DNA of 64,000 bases from Micromonospora pisi (GCF_003633685.1 NZ_RBKT01000001.1:5208001-5272000); one strand, 5' to 3'; positions 52,569 through 61,724 are shown, counted from the stretch's first letter. The notes: a model not told the origin generated them from the sequence alone. Program-made: numbers and translations.

Positions 52569-54122
52569 ATGAGCACGCCGCGCCCCGTTCTGGTGGTTGA
52601 CTTCGGAGCCCAGTACGCCCAGCTCATCGCCCGTCGGGTGCGGGAGGCCAAGGTCTATTCCGAGATCGTGCCGCACTCCATGCCGGTGGCCGAGATGCTG
52701 GCCCGAGACCCTGCCGCGATCATCCTCTCCGGGGGACCGTCGAGCGTCTACGCTCCCGGCGCCCCTCAGGTGGATCCGAAGCTGTTCGACGCCGGTGTGC
52801 CGATCTTCGGCATCTGCTACGGCTTCCAGGCGATGGCCCAGGCGCTCGGTGGCACCGTCGCCCACACCGGTGGACGGGAGTTCGGTGGTACCGCGCTGAG
52901 CCCGACCGCCGACGGCGGTGTGCTGCTACGCGAACTGCCGGCGGAGCTGTCGGTCTGGATGAGCCACGGTGACTGTGTGACCGAGGCGCCGGCCGGCTTC
53001 GCGGTGACCGCCGCCTCCGCCGGTGCGCCGGTGGCCGCGTTCGAGGACCTCGCCGGCCGCCGTGCCGGGGTGCAGTTCCACCCCGAGGTGGGACACACCA
53101 CCCACGGGCAGACCATGCTGACCCGCTTCCTCTACGACGTGGCCGGGATCGAGCCGACCTGGACGCCCAGCAACATCATCGACGAGCAGGTCGCCGCGAT
53201 CCGGGCCCAGGTCGGGGAGAAGGAGGTCATCTGCGGCCTCTCCGGTGGGGTCGACTCCGCGGTCGCCGCGGCGCTGGTCCACCGCGCGGTCGGTGACCAG
53301 CTCACCTGTGTCTTCGTCGACCACGGCCTGCTGCGGTCCGGTGAGGCCGAGCAGGTGGAGCAGGACTACGTGGCGGCGACGGGGATCAAGCTGAAGGTGG
53401 TGGACGCCGCCGACCGGTTCCTCGGTGCGCTCGCCGGGGTGACCGACCCCGAGCAGAAGCGCAAGATCATTGGCCGGGAGTTCATCCGGGTCTTCGAGGC
53501 CGCTGCGCGCGAGGTGGCCGCCGCCGGAGACGTGGAGTTCCTGGTCCAGGGAACCCTCTACCCGGACGTGGTGGAGTCGGGCGGTGGCACCGGTACGGCC
53601 AATATCAAGTCTCACCACAACGTCGGCGGGCTGCCGGACGATCTGAAGTTCGCGCTGGTGGAGCCGCTGCGCACGCTCTTCAAGGACGAGGTACGGGCGC
53701 TCGGCGTCGAGCTGGGGCTGCCCGAGGAGATGGTCTGGCGGCACCCGTTCCCCGGACCGGGTCTGGCCATCCGGATCATCGGCTCGGTCGATCGCGAGCG
53801 GCTCGACCTGCTCCGCGCCGCCGACCTGATCGCCCGCGAGGAGCTGACCGCCTCGGGCCTGGACCGCGACGTCTGGCAGTTCCCGGTGGTCCTGCTGGCC
53901 GACGTACGCAGTGTCGGGGTGCAGGGCGACGGGCGCAGCTACGGGCACCCGGTGGTGCTCCGCCCGGTCTCCAGCGAGGATGCGATGACGGCGGACTGGT
54001 CCCGGTTGCCGTACGACCTGATCGGCCGGATCTCCACCCGGATCACCAACGAGGTGCCCGAGGTGAACCGGGTGGTCCTCGACGTCACCAGCAAGCCGCC
54101 GGGCACCATCGAGTGGGAGTAG
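52569..54122 (+). CDS. guaA: GMP synthase (glutamine-hydrolysing)
   Basis: A 517-residue enzyme converting XMP to GMP. The N-terminal glutamine amidotransferase has the nucleophile Cys in [16 protein letters not shown] and the His/Glu in QFHPEVGHT. The ATP pyrophosphatase domain has the PP-loop [17 protein letters not shown]. The C-terminal dimerisation domain ends [26 protein letters not shown] in two stretches, the usual end. It completes the guanine nucleotide pathway with guaB upstream. Confidence 0.97.
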   Translation: MSTPRPVLVVDFGAQYAQLIARRVREAKVYSEIVPHSMPVAEMLARDPAAIILSGGPSSVYAPGAPQVDPKLFDAGVPIFGICYGFQAMAQALGGTVAHTGGREFGGTALSPTADGGVLLRELPAELSVWMSHGDCVTEAPAGFAVTAASAGAPVAAFEDLAGRRAGVQFHPEVGHTTHGQTMLTRFLYDVAGIEPTWTPSNIIDEQVAAIRAQVGEKEVICGLSGGVDSAVAAALVHRAVGDQLTCVFVDHGLLRSGEAEQVEQDYVAATGIKLKVVDAADRFLGALAGVTDPEQKRKIIGREFIRVFEAAAREVAAAGDVEFLVQGTLYPDVVESGGGTGTANIKSHHNVGGLPDDLKFALVEPLRTLFKDEVRALGVELGLPEEMVWRHPFPGPGLAIRIIGSVDRERLDLLRAADLIAREELTASGLDRDVWQFPVVLLADVRSVGVQGDGRSYGHPVVLRPVSSEDAMTADWSRLPYDLIGRISTRITNEVPEVNRVVLDVTSKPPGTIEWE

Positions 54123-54132
54123 TCCGGCCGGG

Positions 54133-54528
54133 TCACGCCGTCGGCGGGGCTCCGGGTGTGCCCGGCCCAGGGTGCTGCCAGCCCGGCGCCGGCGGTGACC
54201 AGCCGGGTGCCGGGTGCGGCCAGGCGGGTGTGCCGGCCGGCTCGACCGGCATCAGGAACCACATCACGGGGTAGGCCAGCAGCGCGATGCCGCCGGTGAG
54301 CACCACGACCACGGCGAAGATCACCCGTACCAGGGTCGGATCGACCGCGAAGTAGCGACCCAGCCCGCTGGCCACCCCGGCGATCATCCGGTCCGTGGTG
54401 GGCCGGCGAAGCTGCCGGTACGGCGGTTGCTGCGTCGGGTACGGCAACGGCGGCGCCTGCGGCGGCGGTGCTGCCTGATACGGCGGTGCCTGGGGCGGCG
54501 GGGTCTGGTGCGAGGGTGTCTCGGTCAT
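54133..54528 (-). CDS. Small PspC-domain membrane protein
   Basis: A 131-residue protein with a Pro/Gln-rich N-terminus, then a PspC domain (RMIAGVASGLGRYFAVDPTL, then VRVIFAVVVVLTGGIALLAY) and a Pro/Gly tail. PspC proteins take part in envelope-stress signalling. ATG at 54528 follows GGAGG. It faces guaA with only 10 bases between them. Two further PspC genes lie at 59.8-62.9 kb. Confidence 0.88.
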   Translation of the reverse strand: MTETPSHQTPPPQAPPYQAAPPPQAPPLPYPTQQPPYRQLRRPTTDRMIAGVASGLGRYFAVDPTLVRVIFAVVVVLTGGIALLAYPVMWFLMPVEPAGTPAWPHPAPGWSPPAPGWQHPGPGTPGAPPTA

Positions 54529-54673
54529 GCCTCCACGCTCCGCGCCGGCCGGTCCGTCGACCTCGGTGACCGCCCGGATCCCTACCCTGACTGTCCCCCG
54601 AAAGTGTGGCCAAGTGTCAGGAATCTGACTCAGTTCATCGGCCCGAAGCATGATCCGGGGAGAATTTTGCCCT

Positions 54674-55621
54674 GTGACCCCTGCGCTGGAGCCGATTCGT
54701 AGGATCGCGGCCTACGCCGTTTGTACAGATTCCGAGGACCGGGTGCTGCTGGTACGCGCCTCGTCCCGGTCCGGTACCCCCGGTGTGTGGTCGCTGCCGG
54801 GTGGTGCGGTCGACCACGGTGAAGATCCCAACCACACGGTCGTCCGGGAGACCGCCGCCGAGACCGGACTCTCGGTCTCGGTCGCCGGCCTCATCGACGT
54901 CCTCGCCGACATGCGGTCGCTGCCACAGCGTGGCGTCACGATCCATACCGACCGGCTGCTCTACCGCGTATCGGTCCGGGGCGGCACGCTCTGCGACCGG
55001 ATCGGCCAGCCGACCGACCTCGCCCGCTGGCACAGCCTGGACGAGGCGAAGCAGTTGCCGCTGCGCCCGTTCACCGCCCAGGCGCTGGAGCTGCCCGCTG
55101 GTCCGATCGACCTCTGCCCGGAGGAGGCGCCCGACTTCCCGTCGTTCCACGCCGTACCGGGACCGGACGGGCTGCACCGCGCGCAGCGCTTCGCCGCGTA
55201 CGCGGTGGCGACCGATCCGGCCGGGCGAGTGCTGCTCACCCGGGTCGCGGACGGTTATCCGGGGGCCGGTTGCTGGCACCTGCCGGGCGGCGGCACCGAC
55301 TACGGCGAGCAGCCGGGCGCGGCGCTCATCCGCGAACTGGTCGAGGAGACCGGTCAGCGGGGGCGGCTGATCGAGTTGCTCGGTGTGGCGAGTCACCGGG
55401 ACGCCGCCTCGCTGGGCCCGGAGGGCTATCCGATCGACTGGCACGGCGTACGGGCCTTCTACCGGGTCGCGGTCGACGCGCCCGCGCCGCCGACGGTGGG
55501 GGACATCGGCGGGTCGACCTCCGAGGCCCGCTGGTTCGGCCCGGACGAGCTGGACGCGCTTCCGGTCGAGCGGCTCACCGAGGTGACCGCCGAGGCGGTC
55601 CAGGCCGCGCGTCGCGCCTGA
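54674..55621 (+). CDS. Protein with two Nudix domains (first paralogue)
   Basis: A 315-residue protein made of two Nudix hydrolase domains. The first box is GGAVDHGEDPNHTVVRETAA followed by ETGL; its REXXEE core reads RETAAE, so one metal-binding Glu is Ala. The second is GGGTDYGEQPGAALIRELVE followed by ETGQ, with an intact core. Nudix enzymes cleave nucleoside diphosphates linked to other groups. GTG at 54674 follows GGGGAGA; ATG at 54650 would add 8 residues. It resembles the next gene domain by domain, so a tandem duplication is likely. Confidence 0.85.
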   Translation: MTPALEPIRRIAAYAVCTDSEDRVLLVRASSRSGTPGVWSLPGGAVDHGEDPNHTVVRETAAETGLSVSVAGLIDVLADMRSLPQRGVTIHTDRLLYRVSVRGGTLCDRIGQPTDLARWHSLDEAKQLPLRPFTAQALELPAGPIDLCPEEAPDFPSFHAVPGPDGLHRAQRFAAYAVATDPAGRVLLTRVADGYPGAGCWHLPGGGTDYGEQPGAALIRELVEETGQRGRLIELLGVASHRDAASLGPEGYPIDWHGVRAFYRVAVDAPAPPTVGDIGGSTSEARWFGPDELDALPVERLTEVTAEAVQAARRA

Positions 55622-55774
55622 TCCCTCACCACCCACCTGCCACCCCCGGCGCGGTCGGCCGGGGGCGCCGTCTGACGCGTTCGCGGGGTCTCTTCCCTGG
55701 TCGGTTCTGCTGATCCGGGGCCGCCGGAGCTAACCTCGTGATCAACGGTTGTCGAGACGGGGCGAGGGGTGCTG

Positions 55775-56716
55775 ATGCGGCGGCGGCGGATCGGGGCGTA
55801 CGGGTTGTGCCGGGACGACCACGGTCGGGTGCTGCTGACCCGGTCGTCGGCGACCGCCGACATCGCCGACATCGCCGGGATCTGGCAGCTGCCTGGCGGC
55901 GGGGTGGCCCAGGGCGAACATCCGGCGGCGGCGTTGGTCCGCGAGTTCGTCGAGGAGACCGGCCTGGTGGTCGAGATCGTCGAGGTGGAGGCGGTGCTCG
56001 CCGACCTGAGCCGGCTCGGCGGCCCGGACGAGGAGGTGCACACCGACCGGATCGTCTACCGGGTCCGGCCGACCGGCGGCGCGCTGCGCTCCGAGGCGTA
56101 CGGCACCGCCGACCCGGTCGCCTGGATCCCGCCGGAGCGGCTGCCCGACCTGCCACTGATGCCGTTCACCGCGGAACTGCTCGGCCAGCCGGTCACCCCG
56201 CTGCCGGAGCCGCCGCCCGGGTCCGTACGGCGGGCGCTGCCGCCCCTGCCGCCCCTGCCGCCCGACACCGGCCAGCGCTTCGCCGCGTACGGCCTCGCCA
56301 CGGACCCGGAGGGGCGGGTGCTGCTCACCCGGATCGCGGACGGCTATCCGGGTGCCGGTCGCTGGCACCTGCCGGGCGGCGGCACCGACCATGGGGAGCA
56401 GCCGGCGACCGGGTTGCTCCGGGAACTGGTGGAGGAGACTGGTCAGCTCGGGCGGATCACCGGTCTGATCGATGTCACGCACCGGCACAACCGGGCCGCC
56501 CGAGGGCCGGAGGGCCGGCCGATGGACTGGCACAGCGTCCGGGTGTCCTACCGGGTCGAGGTGGATGTGCCGACCGAGGCGCGGGTGACCGAGGCGCCGG
56601 GCGGATCGACCGACAGCGCTGCCTGGTTCGCCGTCGCGGAGGCTGCCGGGTTGCCGCTGACCGACGTCGCGTCGCGGGCGCTGGAGCGTCTGGCAGGGCA
56701 AACTCCGCCGAAATGA
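55775..56716 (+). CDS. Protein with two Nudix domains (second paralogue)
   Basis: A 313-residue double-Nudix protein. Both boxes are intact (GGGVAQGEHPAAALVREFVE with ETGL; GGGTDHGEQPATGLLRELVE with ETGQ). The C-terminal domain is very close to that of the preceding gene (GYPGAG.WHLPGGGTD.GEQP). A Pro-rich linker joins the halves. ATG at 55775 has AGGGG 5 nt upstream; GTG at 55769 is an alternative. A partly inactive and a fully active copy side by side suggest specialisation after duplication. Confidence 0.85.
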   Translation: MRRRRIGAYGLCRDDHGRVLLTRSSATADIADIAGIWQLPGGGVAQGEHPAAALVREFVEETGLVVEIVEVEAVLADLSRLGGPDEEVHTDRIVYRVRPTGGALRSEAYGTADPVAWIPPERLPDLPLMPFTAELLGQPVTPLPEPPPGSVRRALPPLPPLPPDTGQRFAAYGLATDPEGRVLLTRIADGYPGAGRWHLPGGGTDHGEQPATGLLRELVEETGQLGRITGLIDVTHRHNRAARGPEGRPMDWHSVRVSYRVEVDVPTEARVTEAPGGSTDSAAWFAVAEAAGLPLTDVASRALERLAGQTPPK

Positions 56717-56741
56717 CCGTTGTGGATGATTCCGATACACT
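56713..56741 (+). promoter_or_regulatory. Possible promoter of pssA
   Basis: ATGACC (56713-56718) and TACACT (56736-56741) are 17 bp apart, at the very end of the Nudix gene. It would give a leader of about 375 nt. Confidence 0.35.
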
Positions 56742-57124
56742 GGTTCCGTGGGTGTGGGGTCCCCCGACGGAGGGATAACACCCCGGATAGGGTTTCTGGG
56801 CGGATCGCGCGGTATGCGAAAAATGCTCCGTCGCCAACTATCGCCAAGGCGCTTCGGTCTGTGCGATGGTGTAGGCCGCAAAAGCTTGCCGGCCAACAAC
56901 CCCAGGACCCCGGCATGAGCTGGCCGGGTCGCCACCACCGGTGGCGGTCGAGTCGATCGGGTAATGGAGGAAACGTGCCGAGAGCCCCTTGGCGTCGGCG
57001 TCACACGACGGACAACCCCCGCCCGGCAGGGCGTCGCTGGGCCGGGCAACTGCGCCGTGGTGGCGCGTTCGCCCGCCAGGTCCTGCTGGTCCGGGTCGCG
57101 CGTCGTGACGACGAGCGGGGCGGC
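56717..57124 (+). other. Long leader region before pssA
   Basis: This 408-base stretch has no independent gene I can support. It contains GGATAGGGT near 56783, which could be another -10, and TGGAGGA (56966-56972) just before an in-frame GTG at 56975. That GTG would extend pssA by 50 Arg-rich residues whose third-position GC is lower than in the gene proper. Confidence 0.4.
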
Positions 57125-57988
57125 ATGACCGCCACCGTCATCCGACCCGGGCATGACTACCCCGGCGACCCGCGCACCCAGTTCCCGAGCCACTACGGCA
57201 TCGACCGGTTGACCGAGGCGGAGATCGACTCCGTCGTACCGGTCAGCCCGGCGATCGGACCGATGGGCCCGGTCGACGACGTGGTGCAGCCGATGGCGAT
57301 CCCGCTGCTGCCGGGCGAGCGGACGGTCGCCCGGCGGTTCAAGTTCGCACTGGTCAACGGCTGCACCCTGGCCAGCCTTTCGCTCGGCATGCTGGCGATC
57401 TTCCTGGCCATGAGGGGCGACGAACAGACCGCGGCCTTCTGCCTGATCGCCTGCGTGGTCTTCGACGGACTCGACGGCGCGCTGGCCCGCAAGCTCGGCG
57501 TGGCCAGCCCGTTCGGTGCCCAGATGGACTCGTTGGCCGACATGTGCTCGTTCGGCCTGGCCGCGCCCGTGGTGGTCTACGCCTCGCTGGCCGGAACGGT
57601 CTCCACCCCGGCCGCCGCGATCGCCTGTGCTCTGGTGGCGGCCTGCGCGGCGATCCGGTTGGCCCGGTTCAACGTCTCCCCGAAGGACGGCCGGTTCTTC
57701 TGCGGCGTACCGACCACGATGGCGGCCGCGGTGCTCGCCCTGGTCGTCCTGATCGGGCTGCCGGTCCCCGGGACGCTCCAGGTCGCCGGGGTCGGGCTGC
57801 TGGCCTTCGCGATGGTCTCCAGCTTCCCGTACGCGAAACTCGCCCGCCTGGTGAAGCTGCCGCCGTGGGTCTGGTTGGCCCCGGTGGTCGGCGCCCTGGT
57901 CGACGTACGACTCACCTTCGCGCTCCTGGTCCTCGGCTACCTGGCCAGCGGTCCACTGCTCTGGCTGCGGCAGCGCCACACGGCCTGA
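57125..57988 (+). CDS. pssA: CDP-diacylglycerol-serine O-phosphatidyltransferase
   Basis: A 287-residue membrane enzyme making phosphatidylserine from CDP-diacylglycerol and serine. The CDP-alcohol phosphatidyltransferase motif DGLDGALARKLGVASPFGAQ followed by MDSLAD is complete (D-G-x2-A-R-x8-G-x3-D-x3-D). About six to eight membrane segments follow an 80-residue hydrophilic N-terminus. ATG at 57125 is used. The alternative GTG at 56975 has a better ribosome site but adds a low-complexity stretch. The partner decarboxylase is convergent just downstream. Confidence 0.9.
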   Translation: MTATVIRPGHDYPGDPRTQFPSHYGIDRLTEAEIDSVVPVSPAIGPMGPVDDVVQPMAIPLLPGERTVARRFKFALVNGCTLASLSLGMLAIFLAMRGDEQTAAFCLIACVVFDGLDGALARKLGVASPFGAQMDSLADMCSFGLAAPVVVYASLAGTVSTPAAAIACALVAACAAIRLARFNVSPKDGRFFCGVPTTMAAAVLALVVLIGLPVPGTLQVAGVGLLAFAMVSSFPYAKLARLVKLPPWVWLAPVVGALVDVRLTFALLVLGYLASGPLLWLRQRHTA

Positions 57989-58037
57989 TCCGAGCCCTCT
58001 CCGCCGGCACGTCACCCCGCCGGCACCAGAACACGCC

Positions 58038-58070
58038 CAGGGCGCCCCGGAATCCTTCCGGGGCGCCCTG
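58038..58070. terminator. Bidirectional terminator between pssA and psd
   Basis: A perfect 15-bp stem (58038-58052 with 58056-58070; arm CAGGGCGCCCCGGAA) and a 3-nt loop sits midway between two convergent genes. Confidence 0.85.
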
Positions 58071-58098
58071 GTCTGTCAGTTCGTCGTCACCAGCCCGG

Positions 58099-59352
58099 TC
58101 AGCGCCAGCGCGCGATCACCGACGCCCCGCCGATCACCCGGTCGCCGGGCCCCACCAGCGGGTCGGCCGCGTCCGCGGGCAGGTAGACGTCGGTACGCGA
58201 GCCGAACCGGATCAGCCCGATCCGCTCACCCTTGGCCAGCAACGCCCCCACCGGCGCCCGCTGCACGATCCGGCGGGCGATCAGACCCGTCCGTTGTGCC
58301 ACCACGACCGTGCCCCGCTCGGTGTCCAGCACGGTGTACGCGGCCACGTTGTGTTCCGCGTCCGGCTTCATCGCGGCGGCGAAGCCACCATCGGCGACGA
58401 AGTAGTCGACCACCTTGCCGGCCACCGGGGACCGGTTCACGTGCACGTCGAGCACGGAGAGGAAGACCGCGATCCGGAGGAACTCGCCGTCGCCGAACCG
58501 CTCGTCGGTCAGCCGCTCGACCGACAACACCCGACCGTCGGCGGCGGCCACCACGGCCGAGTCGTCCTCCGGCAGGTCCCGCTCCGGGTCCCGGAAGAAC
58601 GCGGCCACGGGCGCCGCGACCAGCGCCGGCACCAGCCAGAGCCGGGACTTCGGCCGGGCGACCTTGGCGAGAGCGGCCAGCCCGAGCGCGATGCCGGCGG
58701 CGGCGACCCCGTTGGAGTCGATGTGCATGGTCCGGGTGATGGGGACGCTGGAGGGGCGGTAGGCGGGCGCGAGCCGCCCCGCCGTGGCCACCTCCGCCGG
58801 GGTGAACCGCAGCCGGTGCACCCGCAGCGGCGGCTGATTGCGCAACACCAGGTCGGTACCGACACCGAAGAGGGCCGCCTGCCGGTCGAGTTCGGCACCC
58901 GCGCCCTCGGTCCGTCCGGGCAGCGCCGGCGCGGCCACGGTCAGCACCCCGCCCTTGGCGACGTGTCCACCGAGTCCGGCGAGGGCGGCCCGGGTCTCCT
59001 CGACGGTGCCGGTGAACGGGGTGGCGACCAGCACCACCTGCGCCGTACCGGCGTCGGCGAGCGTGTCGACGATCCGCACCCGGTCCGACACCCACGGACC
59101 CCGGGCGGAGATGTGCGTACGGAGTGCCTCTGCGTCGTACGGCTCGGCCGGTACGACGGTGAGTGTGTCGCCGGGCAGCAGGGCGCCGATCGCCGCGCCG
59201 AGCACCGTGGAGTCCGCCTCCGCCCCGACCAGGAGCGCGGTCTTCGAGCCGTGGTGTCGGGCCAGTTCGGCGGTGAGCGTACGGGCGGCCCGCTCGCCGA
59301 GGCGGACCGGACCCTGCGGAGCGGGGGTGGGCACGGCGGGGGACTGGGTCAT
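58099..59352 (-). CDS. psd: Phosphatidylserine decarboxylase fused to an N-terminal Rossmann-like domain
   Basis: A 417-residue protein. Residues 200-417 are a short-type phosphatidylserine decarboxylase proenzyme (FFRDPERD, FLSVLDVHVNRSPVAGKV) with the self-cleavage site FGSR near the C-terminus; cutting before Ser385 would form the pyruvoyl group. Residues 15-190 form an extra Rossmann-like domain (ALLVGAEADSTVLGAAIGALLPG, VVLVATPFTGTVEETRAALA in parts) resembling methyltransferase folds but lacking a clear GxGxG motif. It converts phosphatidylserine to phosphatidylethanolamine. ATG at 59352 follows AAGGAG at 10 nt. It faces pssA. Confidence 0.85.
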   Translation of the reverse strand: MTQSPAVPTPAPQGPVRLGERAARTLTAELARHHGSKTALLVGAEADSTVLGAAIGALLPGDTLTVVPAEPYDAEALRTHISARGPWVSDRVRIVDTLADAGTAQVVLVATPFTGTVEETRAALAGLGGHVAKGGVLTVAAPALPGRTEGAGAELDRQAALFGVGTDLVLRNQPPLRVHRLRFTPAEVATAGRLAPAYRPSSVPITRTMHIDSNGVAAAGIALGLAALAKVARPKSRLWLVPALVAAPVAAFFRDPERDLPEDDSAVVAAADGRVLSVERLTDERFGDGEFLRIAVFLSVLDVHVNRSPVAGKVVDYFVADGGFAAAMKPDAEHNVAAYTVLDTERGTVVVAQRTGLIARRIVQRAPVGALLAKGERIGLIRFGSRTDVYLPADAADPLVGPGDRVIGGASVIARWR

Positions 59353-59434
59353 CGGGGGCGAACTCCTTGGTGGGTGAAGGCGGGAGAGCGCGACTCGTCC
59401 CGGCGGGGCCGTAACCGGGCGCCTGACGCGGACC

Positions 59435-59464
59435 GGCCGGCGGAGGTGGAAACCTCCGCCGGCC
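59435..59464 (-). terminator. Hairpin after the PspC operon
   Basis: A perfect 13-bp stem (59435-59447 with 59452-59464; arm GGCCGGCGGAGGT) with loop GGAA lies 40 bases past the stop of the small membrane protein gene, and separates it from psd. Confidence 0.78.
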
Positions 59465-59503
59465 AGTTTATGCACGAGCGGCCACGGGCCACAGCGATCG
59501 GTA

Positions 59504-59803
59504 TCAGTCCCGGTGATCGTCGACCCGTGCCTGGTCGGTGTCGGCCAGGTCGACGGCGGTCGGAGCCACCGGCTCCAGATCGAGTGTCGGGTCACCGCCG
59601 GGGACGGATTCGGCTGCCGGCCGCCCCGACCGCAACGCCCCGAGCAGGCCGAGGACGCCGACCAGGATCAGGGCAGCGGCCAGGATCCAGCCCACCGCGG
59701 GCAGGGAGAGATCGAGGGACTGGGCGACCAGCCACCAGGCGGCGATCCCCAGGAAGATCAGGGAGAACGTGAGGGAGACCCCGTCGGTCCGGTGCGCCTT
59801 CAT
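59504..59803 (-). CDS. Small two-helix membrane protein of the PspC operon
   Basis: A 99-residue protein with two membrane helices (GVSLTFSLIFLGIAAWWLVA and VGWILAAALILVGVLGLLGA) and an acidic cytoplasmic tail. Its ATG overlaps the stop of the large PspC gene (ATGA), so the two are co-translated. The first helix resembles the LSLIFLAIGV-type helix found in LiaF-like proteins. Function unknown. Confidence 0.75.
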   Translation of the reverse strand: MKAHRTDGVSLTFSLIFLGIAAWWLVAQSLDLSLPAVGWILAAALILVGVLGLLGALRSGRPAAESVPGGDPTLDLEPVAPTAVDLADTDQARVDDHRD

Positions 59804-61443
59804 CGGTAGACCTCCGCATCACCAGCGTTGACGTGCAGGGACAGGCGGAGCTTGCCGCCGCCGGCACCGTCCGCGCCGAGGTCGGTGACCTGGCGGGAAG
59901 GGTTGTTCACGCCACTCCACCGGTCGCCGAAGATGCGGGCGTCACCGGCGTTCACCTCCGCGTCCGTGGTGACGTCCACGTCCGGCGGAACGATCACCCG
60001 GAGCTTGCCGAAGTTGACCCGTACCGTCACCTGGACGTCCCGGTCGGTGAAGTCGACGTTGCTGAGGTCGAGGGTGCCGTCGCCGAACCTGTTCTCGTAC
60101 CGGGTCGCGAGTTCGTCGACGCTGTTCGGCGCCCAGACCGCCTGCCCGTCCGGGCTGTGTGCCGGTTGGACGGACTCGGCGATCGTGGAGATGCCGAGCG
60201 CCGCGGACGCCACCAGGCCGAGTGCGATCAGCCACCGGGCCCGGCCGAACCAGGAGCCGACCAGGAGCCCGAGCCCGATGGTGATCAGGGCCGCCGTGAA
60301 GTAGGCGGAGGGGCTGACCTCGACCACGTTGGTGGTGTCGAGGATGACCACCACACCTATCGCCACGAAGATCAGGGAGAAGGTGGCGGCACCGAGCGGG
60401 GATCGTTCCCGTGGCGGCTTCGGGGGCTTCGGGGGCTTCGGGGGTTTGCCCGTGGGCGGCCGGAAGGCGGGGCCGGCGTACGGGCCGTGCGGCGCGAACG
60501 GCGGCCGGTAGCCGCCCGGGAGCGGACCGCTCGCCGCTGGCGTGAGCGGGTCGCCCGGAGCCGGCGGCCACCCGCTCGGGGGTACGGCGGTCGGGCCGGC
60601 AGCCGGCGGCACGGTCACCGGGGCGGCACCTCCGGGGTACGCCGGACCGGGGGCACCGGCGTAGGCCGCCGCGGGGCCGCCCGGGTATCCGGGGTGGGCG
60701 GGCGGTGCCGGCCGGTACCAGTCCGGGTACGACTCGGTCGGCGCTCCGAAGGGCGCGGGTCCGGTCGCGGGCCCGAATCCCGGTGCCGGGCCGGGTGGTG
60801 CGTCCGCCGTGCCCGACGTACGGGCGTTCCGGTTGAGCAGCAGCGCCCCGCCGATCAGGATCGCCGCGCCGAGCATGATGGCCCGGAACGAGTCGGTCAC
60901 GATCAGGCCGAACATCACCGCGACCAGCACCCCGAGGATGATCACGGTCACCGGGGACATGCTCGACCGGCCCCGGCCCAGCATCGACTCGACCGGCGAG
61001 GCGCTGTCCCCCTCGGCCGGGATGATCAGCCAGGCGGCCAGGTAGACCAGCACACCGATGCCGCCGAAGAAGCCCAGTACGGCGAGGAGCACCCGCCAGA
61101 GGATCGGGTCGGTGTTGGTGGCCCGGCCGATCGCGGCACAGACCCCGGCGAGATAGCGCCCCTCGCGGGGGCGGACCAGCCCGTACCGGGAGGTGAAGCC
61201 GGCGGGGCCGGTGGGCGGTGGGCCGGGGGGCGGCGCGTACCCCCAGGGGGGTGGGGTGTCGCCCGGCGGTGGTCCGCCGGGAGGTGAGGTGTGGTCGGTC
61301 CGGGGTGTTTCGTCCGAGTCGGCCGGAGCGTCGGCTCCGGCGGGGCTCGTGGGCGAAGATGCCGGACCGGGCAGCGGAGGCTGCGGCGGATCGGCGCTCT
61401 CCGTCGGGGCCGGTCGTCCTGACGCGGCAGCTTCTTCGGTCAT
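59800..61443 (-). CDS. Large PspC-domain protein with LiaF-like C-terminus
   Basis: A 547-residue membrane protein. A Pro-rich N-terminus of about 85 residues leads to a PspC domain (GRYLAGVCAAIGRATNTDPI, then WRVLLAVLGFFGGIGVLVYL). A second membrane pair, a long Pro/Gly-rich linker with PPKPPKPPKPP, and three more membrane segments follow. The C-terminal 110 residues (VQVTVRVNFGKLRVIVPPDV) resemble the LiaF-like/DUF2154 beta domain. LiaF controls LiaRS, so this protein probably modulates the divergent kinase and regulator. Confidence 0.85.
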   Translation of the reverse strand: MTEEAAASGRPAPTESADPPQPPLPGPASSPTSPAGADAPADSDETPRTDHTSPPGGPPPGDTPPPWGYAPPPGPPPTGPAGFTSRYGLVRPREGRYLAGVCAAIGRATNTDPILWRVLLAVLGFFGGIGVLVYLAAWLIIPAEGDSASPVESMLGRGRSSMSPVTVIILGVLVAVMFGLIVTDSFRAIMLGAAILIGGALLLNRNARTSGTADAPPGPAPGFGPATGPAPFGAPTESYPDWYRPAPPAHPGYPGGPAAAYAGAPGPAYPGGAAPVTVPPAAGPTAVPPSGWPPAPGDPLTPAASGPLPGGYRPPFAPHGPYAGPAFRPPTGKPPKPPKPPKPPRERSPLGAATFSLIFVAIGVVVILDTTNVVEVSPSAYFTAALITIGLGLLVGSWFGRARWLIALGLVASAALGISTIAESVQPAHSPDGQAVWAPNSVDELATRYENRFGDGTLDLSNVDFTDRDVQVTVRVNFGKLRVIVPPDVDVTTDAEVNAGDARIFGDRWSGVNNPSRQVTDLGADGAGGGKLRLSLHVNAGDAEVYR

Positions 61444-61473
61444 GTTTCCGAGTCTGGTCCGTCGACGGTCCGA

Positions 61474-61502
61474 GTGGCCTCAGGCGCGAACCCTGAGGCC
61501 AC
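61474..61502. promoter_or_regulatory. Perfect dyad in the PspC divergent promoter region
   Basis: GTGGCCTCAGG (61474-61484) and CCTGAGGCCAC (61492-61502) form an 11-bp inverted repeat with a 7-bp spacer, about 30 bp upstream of the PspC gene. It is a candidate operator for the LuxR-type regulator encoded beyond the kinase. Confidence 0.5.
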
Positions 61503-61724
61503 CCTGATAATTCCGGCGGAAAGGTTCCGGGGCGTCCCCGTGGTCACGGTGCCCGCCCACGTGTGACGATCGAATCCGCAGGCCGACGACGGCCGGCGGG
61601 TCCCCCGTGACCACCCGTCCACGCGCCGGACCGGTCCCGCCCCGGCGGACCGACCGGCACGACCAGGGAGTGACCGATCAGCACCGCGATTGAGCCCCGC
61701 CTATACCGCGCCCGGCACCACCGC

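Noticed and set aside
55742-58015. A 757-codon minus-strand frame across the second Nudix gene and pssA
   Set aside because: Composition (Gly, Arg, Gln, Asp-rich) and full overlap with conserved genes mark it as a shadow.
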